Positions 1 to 5,674 of a DNA stretch of 5,679 bases are shown here, piece by piece. This stretch comes from Chitinivibrionales bacterium (lineage in GTDB: Bacteria; Fibrobacterota; Chitinivibrionia; Chitinivibrionales; JANQEN01). The stretch lies in contig JAUVGS010000162.1 of the NCBI GenBank assembly GCA_030593665.1, positions 1 to 5,679 on the forward strand, read 5' to 3'. The translations under genes and the position numbers were made by a program. The notes under the pieces are model-generated. The model saw only the letters and a program-made list of their open reading frames with translations, had not been told where the DNA came from and did no database searches. How positions within the stretch are numbered: position 1 is the first letter of the stretch; each line of letters starts with the position of its first letter.

Positions 1-675
1 GTATATCTTAGTAATTTCTTTGGTGGCTATCACTTCCATACCATCAAAATGACCACCGCCAAGTTCTTCAAAATCAAATTCTTTTTCCCATTTCTTAGTT
101 TGCTTATTAAAACTGTAGAACGGTCGAATATTATCAAAAGTCTCATAACCGGCATACCACACATCATTTATCTTATCGTATCCAAGTAGAGACAGAAAAG
201 AAATGACAGAAGAAGAGCCATCGCAAATGGTTGTGTTACTGCCTGTCGTAAAATCATAAAAATAAACGGTGGATCTGTTTATGTAATAAATGCCTCCGTC
301 TATTGCATAGAGTTCTCCGCTATTTTGCATACCCAGTTTCGGCACACTGTATGTTTTTTTAAAGGTAAGTGTTCTGGGGGCAATAGGCCCCGTTGCATCA
401 GGATTGTCGGGGTGCTGGTTCGCATTGGCACCACCTGGAATGCTGATTTCATAGACATCCAGATTCCCCTGTGTTCTATTTACATAGAGGAGATTACCAT
501 AACTGTCAACATCACCACCCCCTTTATACGTTGACGTGTTCTCGGTAAACAATGAGTACATATAAAACTCGTCGGGGTTATTCATGTCCCATTTAATATC
601 CTGGGCCGGTGAACTGTACGTAAATAACAGAACACCAGTGTAGACAAAAATAGCAGATATTTTTAAGAAACTCAT
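1..675 (-). CDS. Secreted protein of unknown function, 5' part (runs off the window start)
   Basis: An open frame of 225 codons runs from ATG at 675 to the window edge without a stop, so the C-terminus is missing. The start is supported by a strong Shine-Dalgarno (AAAGGAGTG, 680-688) a few bases upstream. Residues 1-25 are a classic signal peptide: a Lys near the start, a hydrophobic stretch (ISAIFVYTGVLLF) and a likely cleavage site at SSPAQ, followed by DIKW. This resembles the leader ends of the Kelch genes in the same window (AQ followed by a short strand with Trp). The mature part is rich in Gly, Asn, Tyr and aromatic beta-strand patterns (GNLLYVNR, GELYAIDGGIYYINR, YDKINDVWYAGYE, YSFNKQTKKWEKEF). 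This suggests a repetitive beta-propeller-like extracellular protein, but no family is recognised. No in-frame UGA occurs in the visible part. It is separated from the Kelch array by more than 800 bases and is probably a separate transcription unit. Confidence 0.85.
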   Translation of the reverse strand, partial: MSFLKISAIFVYTGVLLFTYSSPAQDIKWDMNNPDEFYMYSLFTENTSTYKGGGDVDSYGNLLYVNRTQGNLDVYEISIPGGANANQHPDNPDATGPIAPRTLTFKKTYSVPKLGMQNSGELYAIDGGIYYINRSTVYFYDFTTGSNTTICDGSSSVISFLSLLGYDKINDVWYAGYETFDNIRPFYSFNKQTKKWEKEFDFEELGGGHFDGMEVIATKEITKIY

Positions 676-679
676 GTAT

Positions 680-688
680 CACTCCTTT
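680..688 (-). promoter_or_regulatory. Ribosome binding site of the 1-675 gene
   Basis: The minus strand reads AAAGGAGTG, with the GGAG core 6 to 7 bases before the ATG at 675. It fixes the start of that gene and is the best Shine-Dalgarno match in the window. Confidence 0.75.
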
Positions 689-691
689 AAA

Positions 692-719
692 ATTCTGAGA
701 AGTATATTCTGAGAAATAA
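692..719. repeat. Two tandem copies of a 14-nt repeat in the leader of the 1-675 gene
   Basis: ATTCTGAGAAGTAT is followed directly by ATTCTGAGAAATAA. The first ten bases, ATTCTGAGAA, are identical in the two copies (692-701 and 706-715). The pair lies just upstream of the Shine-Dalgarno, in the probable 5' leader. It could be an operator pair for a dimeric regulator or a chance duplication; the sequence alone does not decide. Confidence 0.45.
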
Positions 720-744
720 AGAATCACTTATTTTTTATCATCAA
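715..744 (-). promoter_or_regulatory. Weak sigma-70-like promoter candidate for the 1-675 gene
   Basis: On the minus strand TTGATG (739-744) and TTTATT (715-720) are spaced by 18 bases in an AT-rich stretch, about 40 bases before the start codon. The -10 match is poor, so this is only a candidate. Confidence 0.2.
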
Positions 745-840
745 ATTTTGAAACAATACGAAAGCTACCAATCGCACCCATCTATTTTCAGTGATTTTCT
801 TGATTAGACAATATCTATCATAGCTTTTATAGTATTTTTC

Positions 841-924
841 AAAATTATCTACTTAATTACGTCCCTAATAACTAATATAGCGCATTCTCATTGTGGATAT
901 GTGAGTAGTAAAATTATCCGCTTA
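841..924. repeat. Imperfect 15-nt direct repeat pair
   Basis: AAAATTATCTACTTA (841-855) and AAAATTATCCGCTTA (910-924) match at 13 of 15 positions with starts 69 bases apart. They lie in the gene-free stretch. They may be binding sites or chance in AT-rich DNA. Confidence 0.3.
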
Positions 925-1085
925 CCGAAATGTAAGCACTTTGTCATTAACAATTGAGAATCATCCTGATGTTGTCGTCACTGCACAAGCACGACACTGT
1001 CTCATCGAAATATTTTCCTTCAGAAGCCTTTATTGTATTGAAAACAACTGATGCGTAGCCAAAAGATTGCGGGAATAGTTTATTT

Positions 1086-1259
1086 CAGAACTCAGTATAA
1101 TACGCAAAATTGACAATTACAAATCGCAAGTTTCTTTTCCTCTAATATTCTCCTCGTCCTCCTCCTCGATCTTTTTTTAAAGATAAAAAGAAAAACCGAG
1201 GACGAGGTTTTTTAACTTGCGATTTTATCTTAAGGAATTAAGATAATTCCTGAGTTCTG
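1086..1259. repeat. 174-bp nested inverted-repeat element (MITE-like or structured RNA)
   Basis: The outer arms CAGAACTCAG (1086-1095) and CTGAGTTCTG (1250-1259) are perfect complements. Inside them AAATCGCAAGTT (1121-1132) pairs with AACTTGCGATTT (1214-1225), and CCTCGTCCTC (1152-1161) pairs with GAGGACGAGG (1198-1207). The centre can fold as TCTTTTT (1170-1176) with AAAAAGA (1185-1191). A separate small hairpin, AGGAATT/AATTCCT (1233-1239 and 1245-1251), lies on the right side and competes with part of the outer arm. The left half is pyrimidine-rich and the right half purine-rich. No protein is encoded. The layout fits a miniature inverted-repeat element or a long structured transcript; no convincing target-site duplication is seen. 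Confidence 0.6.
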
Positions 1260-1262
1260 TTT

Positions 1263-1282
1263 AAAAGCCCCTCTGCGGAGGG
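1263..1282 (-). terminator. Rho-independent terminator-like hairpin downstream of the Kelch array
   Basis: On the minus strand CCCTC (1278-1282), loop CGCA and GAGGG (1269-1273) form a short GC-rich stem followed by GC and then TTTT (1263-1266). It lies downstream of gene C and of the sorting-domain relic, where the transcript of the array should end. The stem is only 5 bp and the U-run is short, so strength is uncertain. Confidence 0.45.
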
Positions 1283-1360
1283 ACAAGTCGATTTTTTGGA
1301 GTGTTCACACCCTTTGTCTTGAGGACGTTAGACAAGGCTTTTGCAATTACCTCAAACTAT

Positions 1361-1501
1361 TTAATAAAAAACGGCTGTTTTAGATTGTGTATAGGTATCC
1401 ACACGAAGAGTGACGATATAGACCCCGGCGGGTACTCTCGAAATGCGGTTCCATTCAACGTTATACTCTCCCGCTGCCTGCCTGGTATTGCTCACCGCCA
1501 T
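1361..1501 (-). pseudogene. Orphan C-terminal sorting-domain fragment (relic of another Kelch-type gene)
   Basis: Read on the minus strand from ATG at 1501 to TAA at 1361-1363, this gives 46 residues that match the C-terminal end of genes A and B. RQAAGEYNVEWN corresponds to RQQAGKYEISWN of gene B, VPAGVYIVTLRVDTY corresponds to VPAGIYFVRLTVDDY, and the end is TAVFY followed by a stop. Only the last three strands of a FlgD-Ig/T9SS-type sorting domain are present; there is no propeller, signal peptide or start region. A TAA lies in frame four codons before the ATG, and the ATG is two bases after the stop of gene C. It therefore looks like a stranded tail rather than a working gene. Gene C itself ends in a different version of the domain, so a C-terminal replacement or deletion here is plausible (inference). 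Confidence 0.65.
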
Positions 1502-1503
1502 GA

Positions 1504-2886
1504 CTATTCTTTAGAAACATTTACTATCTTACTTGTCACCTTTTCAGCAGTTTCAATTTTGAAGATATACATGCCGCCGCCGACAATCATGCCGGAATCA
1601 TCTGTTCCTGGCCAGCATATACTGTGACTGCCCCTGGTCATTTCTTTATCAACAAGACGCCGTACCAACCGGCCTGTAATTGTATAAATACCAATGGTTA
1701 CTCTACCGGCAATTGACACGTAAAAGTTGATATTACCATTACCATGCACAGTGTTTTGAAACAGTGTAACTTCCTTTGGCATCTCTGAAACGTTGTTTAT
1801 GGCGGTTTCACCCTTAAAACACCAGACATCGTTATAACAACCTCCGGAAGCATTGCAACCTCCCATTATCCACATTTTTCCATCATAAACAAACGAGGCA
1901 TGAGTATGTCGGGGAGTCCAACCTGCTGATGTTTCTTTTGTCCAATTTTTACCATCCGAAGAGCGCCAAACATCGTTATATGCTTCACTATTACCGTTAT
2001 ATCCACCCATCATCCATAGTTCATTATTATAAACAACACAAGCCAACCCCCGTCTTTTTTCCCATGGAGCGGATGCTGTTTCCTGTGTCCAATTTACCCC
2101 GTCATCAGAAGACCAGACATCATTATGTACTGTGCTGTTAGACACACCCATTTTCACCCCTCCCATAATCCACATTTTGCCCTTGTAAACAACTGCGGAA
2201 AAAGCTGCCCTCTCCGGCCAACAGTTTGAAGCGGTCTCTGTCCAGTTAGTGGCATCAGGTGAAGACCAGACATCCGCCACTGTTGTGCTTGTCGCAAATC
2301 CGCCAAGCAGCCAGATTTTATCTTTGTAAACAAGCGCACACGAAGCACACCGTTTACTCCATCCGGGTGTATTTGTTACACCATTCCATTTCTCTCCATT
2401 GTTTGAACGCCAAACCTGGCTTGAGCATGGCCCGCTTCAACAGGTACTTCCGCCCACAGTATACATCTCCCCCTTAAAAACAACTGTAGGAAAATTGCTG
2501 CATATATTAAAAAGAGCGTCTTTACTCACCGTAGTCCAGGAAGTACCGTTTGTTGAATACCAGATATCTTCATAATCTTCGCTTTGCGAATCCAGACCCT
2601 TCAGTATCCACATTTTTCCATCATAAACGACAAAAGAGTGTTCGCTTCTGGCTGCCCAGGTAGCGGAAGCGGTTACCTGACTCCAGCTTCCCCGAGCCCA
2701 CAGAGAGGCCGGTAGTAACACAATAAGGAGTACTATTGCCGCCAAAACAGGTTTACAATAAGCCATACGTTCATGCCGGTATAATCCGCACCTCCCGCGG
2801 GAAGGGTGTTTTGCGCTCATGTTTACCGGCATGCCTGATTCACCACACCAGCCTCCTTTGTTTTTTACCATAGTATTCTTTTTCAT
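1504..2886 (-). CDS. Gene C: secreted six-bladed Kelch protein, candidate selenoprotein (Cys-Sec)
   Basis: Read through the in-frame TGA at 2437-2439 this is 460 residues, ending in TAG. ATG 2886 is chosen because GGGA lies 8 bases upstream and the protein starts MKKN; GTG 2892 and ATG 2766 are alternatives. The hydrophobic signal core lies near residues 46-63 (VLAAIVLLIVLLPASLWA), after an unusually long, charged N-region encoded partly by a palindrome. Six Kelch blades follow (pattern DVWxSxDGxNW...R...VVYxxKMWIMGG): two before the UGA and four after. Sec would be residue 150, in GGSTC-U-SGPCSSQVW. Residues 372-460 form a FlgD-Ig-like sorting domain of a different subtype from genes A and B. 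The product should be exported and cell-surface or extracellular; substrate and partner are unknown. Cysteines are frequent (KRCASC, GGCNASGGC). Conventional gene calling would split it into two ORFs. The alternative is a nonsense-mutated pseudogene, which the two intact halves and the matching paralogues argue against. Confidence 0.8.
2396..2430 (-). promoter_or_regulatory. SECIS-like hairpin of gene C
   Basis: The minus-strand palindrome GCCAGGTTTGGC (2409-2420) begins 16 bases after the UGA. It forms a 4-bp stem with a GGTT loop whose first base lies 21 bases after the UGA. An outer helix CCAT (2427-2430) with ATGG (2396-2399) is possible. Bacterial SECIS elements are known to sit just behind the UGA inside the coding frame and to show a G-U-containing apical loop. 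The same 12 bases occur behind the UGA in the other two genes. Confidence 0.65.
2437..2439 (-). other. In-frame UGA in gene C, candidate selenocysteine codon
   Basis: TGT-TGA-AGC interrupts the frame right after a Cys codon at the end of blade 2 (GGSTC-U). The frame continues uninterrupted on both sides. Genes A and B have a UGA in the same Cys-UGA context, so an ancestral, retained recoding site is more likely than three mutations. Confidence 0.75.
2772..2833. repeat. REP-like palindrome inside the N-terminal coding region of gene C
   Basis: Perfect 10-bp arms CATGCCGGTA (2772-2781) and TACCGGCATG (2824-2833) enclose a GC-rich core, CACC-TCCCG/CGGGA-AG-GGTG (2789-2808). The core is itself self-complementary apart from two unpaired bases. 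Base composition differs clearly from the AT-rich surroundings. If translation begins at 2886, the element encodes about residues 18-38, between MKKN and the hydrophobic signal core. This resembles palindromic elements that insert in frame into proteins, as known for Rickettsia palindromic elements (family relation not shown). If translation begins at 2766 it is a 5'-leader hairpin that buries a GGGAGG sequence. Confidence 0.65.
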
Positions 2887-2934
2887 TATCACATTCCCTA
2901 GACGTTAATAAACAGTTCAGATTTTTCAAAATGC

Positions 2935-2967
2935 TGAAATTGGAAATTCATGTTTTTCCCAATTTCA
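2935..2967. terminator. AT-rich hairpin between genes B and C
   Basis: TGAAATTGG (2935-2943) pairs perfectly with CCAATTTCA (2959-2967) across a 15-base loop. It lies in the 130-base gap between gene B and gene C. It could weaken read-through after gene B or be a processing site. It lacks a GC-rich stem and a clean U-run on the minus strand, so a true terminator is doubtful. A short tandem AATTTCAAATTTCAAA overlaps its right arm. Confidence 0.3.
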
Positions 2968-2988
2968 AATTTCAAACCGTGAATGGCT

Positions 2989-3017
2989 ATTATACATGCA
3001 ATTACCTCTATTATTAA
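2989..3017 (-). promoter_or_regulatory. Candidate sigma-70-type promoter for gene C
   Basis: On the minus strand a perfect TATAAT (2989-2994) is preceded, with a 17-base spacer, by TTAATA (3012-3017), which matches TTGACA at four of six positions. It sits about 100 bases before the chosen start of gene C and just after the stop of gene B. Gene C may therefore have its own promoter in addition to read-through from genes A and B. Confidence 0.35.
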
Positions 3018-3024
3018 AATGTGA

Positions 3025-4314
3025 CTATTTGACGACAACTTTCTCAACCAGCCTGTAATCATCAACGGTCAACCGGACAAAATAGATACCGGCAGGAACA
3101 TTCGCGATCTCATCATTTCTACTGTTCCAGCTAATTTCATACTTTCCAGCCTGCTGTCGCTCTTCCGGCAGCACATACGTTTTCCTGCCCATACCATTAT
3201 ACACACTGAGTTTTGTCAACGCAGGTGTTGACAGGGTATAGGTAATACGGATTGAGCTTGAATGATTCGACGATGACACGGTAAAAGCCGTACTTGTCAA
3301 TAAGTCGGGTAGTATTTCTTCATTGATTTCCGTGGCTTCCTGATAGTACCAGACATCGCTGAATCTGTCTCCGCCAGCATTTCCACCTCCCAGAACCCAG
3401 ATCTTATTATCATATACAACCGAGGTATGACAAGCACGCGCCGCCCATCCTGCTGAAGCAGTGGCTTCTGTCCAGTTAATACCATCGGCGGAATACCACG
3501 CGTCACCATAACACGTAACACCGGATCTGCCGCCCATTATCCAGATTCTATTGTTATAGACAACTGCGGTATGATAGCATCGTATCTGCCATGGAGCTGA
3601 AGCAGTCACCTGTGTCCAGTTTTTGCCGTCAGCAGAATTCCAGACATCATTTTTAATACTATTTTGCGATACTTCCCCGCCAAGCAACCACATTTTGTCC
3701 TTAAAAATAACCACTCTGTGTCCGGTTCGTTTCCATCCCGGAGAATCTATTACCAATGTCCAATCCACACAATTATTCGATTGCCAAACCTGGCCGAAAG
3801 TATTACCACTTCAGCAGCCCTCATCACCGCCGATTACCCAGGCTTTATCCTTAAAATTGACACAGGCAAATCCGGCACATGCCTCAAAAGGTGCTATGGC
3901 AATTCCCTTATTCCAGCTCGTTCCATTGGAGGAACCCCATATATCTTTTCGCTTGCCGTATGAATCACTCGGATCCGAACCTTTCAGCACCCATAGTTTA
4001 TTATTGTATGAAATCGCAGCGTGATCAAATCTATTTGTCCATCCTGCTGAATTAGTAGCACTTGTCCAGTTTATTCCATCGGATGAATACCACGCGTCAC
4101 TCGGATCTCCGGAAGAAAGACCTCCAATTACCCACATTTTATTATCGAATACAATAGAGGCGTGAGATAATTTTCTCTGCCAGGCAGCGGAAGCTGTTGC
4201 CCGTGTCCATGTCATTTGAGCAAATGTAGATGATTCAAACAGTAATATCAAAAACAGAACACTCAGAATACCTTTACCCGATATTCGTATCATACACACT
4301 TCTTTCTTGGTCAT
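3025..4314 (-). CDS. Gene B: secreted six-bladed Kelch protein, candidate selenoprotein (Cys-Sec)
   Basis: With the in-frame TGA at 3811-3813 read as Sec this is 429 residues, ending in TAG. The ATG at 4314 has AGGA 10 bases upstream; an internal ATG (MIRISGKG, residue 8) is also possible. Residues 1-33 are a signal peptide with core ILSVLFLILLF and cleavage near STFAQ. Three Kelch blades precede the UGA and three follow, each with the pattern DVWxSxDGxNW...R..H..VVYxxKMWxxGG. Sec would be residue 168, in GGDEGC-U-SGNTFGQVW. Cysteines shortly before it (FEACAGFAC) and after it (SNNCVDW) could be resolving partners. Residues 341-429 form a FlgD-Ig/T9SS type A-like sorting domain ending VPAGIYFVRL...VEKVVVK. 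The gene follows gene A after 40 bases and is probably in the same operon. Its role is unknown; a surface or extracellular redox-active propeller is inferred. Confidence 0.82.
3776..3798 (-). promoter_or_regulatory. SECIS-like hairpin of gene B
   Basis: GCCAGGTTTGGC (3783-3794, minus strand) starts 16 bases after the UGA, the same distance as in gene C. The stem can be extended by TTCG (3795-3798) pairing with CGAA (3776-3779), leaving a 3-base bulge on the 3' side. That gives an 8-bp bulged helix under a GGTT loop. The bulge is on the 3' side, whereas the known E. coli fdhF element has a 5' bulged U. Confidence 0.68.
3811..3813 (-). other. In-frame UGA in gene B, candidate selenocysteine codon
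   Basis: TGC-TGA-AGT follows GGDEGC at the end of blade 3, with an intact frame on both sides. The preceding Cys makes a vicinal Cys-Sec pair. Unlike genes A and C, where the site closes blade 2, here it closes blade 3. Confidence 0.78.
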
Positions 4315-4354
4315 ATTCTGAAAGTCCTAAAGCTTCTCATTCGGGATTCACTTC
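4315..4354 (-). other. Short gap between genes A and B (operon link)
   Basis: Only 40 bases separate the stop of gene A from the ATG of gene B, on the same strand and without a terminator-like hairpin. AGGA lies 10 bases before the ATG of gene B. Co-transcription of A and B is likely. Confidence 0.5.
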
Positions 4355-5674
4355 TCACTTCATAAACACAACCTTCTCGACCTGGTATTTATTACCGGCT
4401 TCCAGGCGAATGAAATAGATACCGGCAGGAACTAAAGTGCCGGAATAACCGATACCGTTCCATATAATTTTATACGTACCGGCGGGCTGGTTCCCGTTGC
4501 ACAGGGCAGCTATCTTATCTCCTGCTCCATTATAAACATTTACTCTTGTCATCTCAAATTTTGACAAAACGTACCTAATGGATACACTGGCAAGCCGACT
4601 TGACGTTACGGTTAATTTCAACATATTCGAAGACGCAGTATTTATGTTATCCGAAACTTCGGTCGCGCCCTTATACCACCACACATCATTTAACTTGCTG
4701 CCGCCATCACCGGCTATCACCCATATCTTACTATCAAAAACAGCGGAACTGTGTCCATACCTCTTGGACCATTGAGCCGAAGCAGTGGCCTGATTCCAGT
4801 TCTCTCCATCAGTTGAATACCACACGTCATTGTACCGGGTATCAGTATAGCCAACTCCTCCACCTATTAACCACATTTTATTATCATACACAACAACCGT
4901 ATGGCCGTCTCTCTTTGCCCATGCTGCTGAACCGGTAACTTTTGTCCAGTCACTTCCGTTAGTTGAGCACCACACATCATTATGATCTTCAAAACTTGTT
5001 ACCCCGTATGCACCGCCGCCAAGCAGCCACATTTTGCCGCCAAAGGCAACTACAGCGTGACCTATTCTTGCTTCCCATGGCGCTGAAGCAGTAGCCTGAG
5101 TCCAGTCCTTTCCATTGGAGGAGTGCCAGACATCATTTTTATACGCTGCCGCCATGCATCCGCCCATTATCCATATTTTATTGTCATGGACAACGGCAAC
5201 CGGCCCCTCACGGTCGCCCCATGCCGCCGATTCCGTTACCTTAGTCCAATCACTTCCATTACTCGAATGCCAAACCTGGCTGAATCGGAGACCTCAACAG
5301 CCGTCCCGGCCACCAAGCAGCCATAGCTTTTCATTGTATATAACACAACCCATACCGGTACTCATGGCATAGGGTGTTTTTGAATTGGCACATGTCCAGT
5401 TCTGCCCATCAGTTGTATACCAGGCATCATTGTACATATTATCGTTTGATACATATCCGTTTAACATCCACAGTTTATTATTGAATGCTATTGATGAATG
5501 ACTGGATCGAATTTTCCATTGTGCTGATTGTGTCGCGCAAGTCCAGTTTATTTGCGCGGATAGCGGAGTTATGCACACTAGTAAAAGCAACAACCCGACG
5601 AATACGGCACCTGTCTGTGGCAACGAATGCCCGATTCTGAAAAATTCCTTCAGTAAAGCAATTGCCCATTTCAT
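4355..5674 (-). CDS. Gene A: secreted six-bladed Kelch protein, candidate selenoprotein (Cys-Sec)
   Basis: With the in-frame TGA at 5294-5296 read as Sec this is 439 residues. The ATG at 5674 is only five bases from the window end, so its ribosome binding site and promoter are not visible and an earlier start cannot be excluded. Residues 1-41 form a signal peptide with core AVFVGLLLLLVCI and cleavage near TPLSAQ. Two Kelch blades precede the UGA and four follow (WIMGG, WLLGG, WLIGG and WVIAG ends). Sec would be residue 127, in GGRDGC-U-GLRFSQVW; the Gly-Cys-Sec-Gly string resembles the redox tail of animal thioredoxin reductases, but the context is unrelated. Residues 349-439 are a FlgD-Ig/T9SS-like sorting domain (VPAGIYFIRL...VEKVVFMK). 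The true stop is also TGA (4355-4357), with another in-frame TGA six codons on. It is the first visible gene of the array, with gene B 40 bases downstream. Confidence 0.82.
5262..5290 (-). promoter_or_regulatory. SECIS-like hairpin of gene A
   Basis: GCCAGGTTTGGC (5269-5280, minus strand) starts 13 bases after the UGA, one codon closer than in genes B and C. CTC-C-GA (5285-5290) can pair with TCGAG (5262-5266) with a single bulged C, forming an outer helix below an internal loop. The apical loop is again GGTT, with its first base 18 bases after the UGA. Confidence 0.68.
5294..5296 (-). other. In-frame UGA in gene A, candidate selenocysteine codon
   Basis: TGT-TGA-GGT follows GGRDGC at the end of blade 2, with the frame intact on both sides. 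The context Gly-Cys-UGA matches gene B. The following base is G here and A in genes B and C. Confidence 0.78.

Larger units (their letters stand above)
676..1360. other. Long intergenic stretch without a supported gene
   Basis: About 685 AT-rich bases separate the 1-675 gene from the sorting-domain relic. No frame on either strand has both useful length and a ribosome binding site. The stretch holds the leader repeats (692-719), an imperfect pair of 15-nt direct repeats (841-855 and 910-924), the nested inverted-repeat element (1086-1259) and a terminator-like hairpin (1263-1282). An imperfect hairpin also lies at 1311-1337 (CCTTTGTCT against AGACAAGG) with no clear role. Confidence 0.6.

Noticed and set aside
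961..1005. 14-residue minus-strand ORF with a GAAGGAAAA sequence upstream
   Set aside because: It is too short, with no homology or context to support it; a purine-rich run before an ATG is common in such DNA.
1086..1259. Retron non-coding RNA
   Set aside because: Nested repeats are present, but there is no reverse transcriptase gene next to it and no recognisable priming arrangement.
1311..1337. Imperfect hairpin as a second terminator
   Set aside because: The stem has a bulge and there is no U-run on the minus strand, where the genes are transcribed.
1301..1627. 108-codon plus-strand ORF
   Set aside because: It overlaps the antisense of gene C and of the sorting-domain relic, has no ribosome binding site and no recognisable composition; it is a shadow frame.
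3623..4938. Plus-strand ORFs of about 100 to 133 codons opposite genes A and B
   Set aside because: They are low-complexity antisense shadows of the Kelch repeats; the minus-strand frames carry the domain evidence.
2437..5296. The three in-frame TGAs as sequencing errors or simple nonsense mutations, giving six separate ORFs
   Set aside because: All three lie after a Cys codon at the end of a blade and are followed by the same palindrome. The downstream halves lack signal peptides and good ribosome binding sites, and both halves keep intact family motifs.
1504..5674. Genetic code in which UGA means Trp or Gly
   Set aside because: TGG is used throughout for the many Trp residues and ordinary Gly codons are used, each gene has only one internal UGA, and gene A ends with TGA at the homologous C-terminus.
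1504..5674. CRISPR array or tandem-repeat locus
   Set aside because: The periodic similarity comes from about 50-codon Kelch blades and from paralogous genes, not from short identical repeats with spacers.
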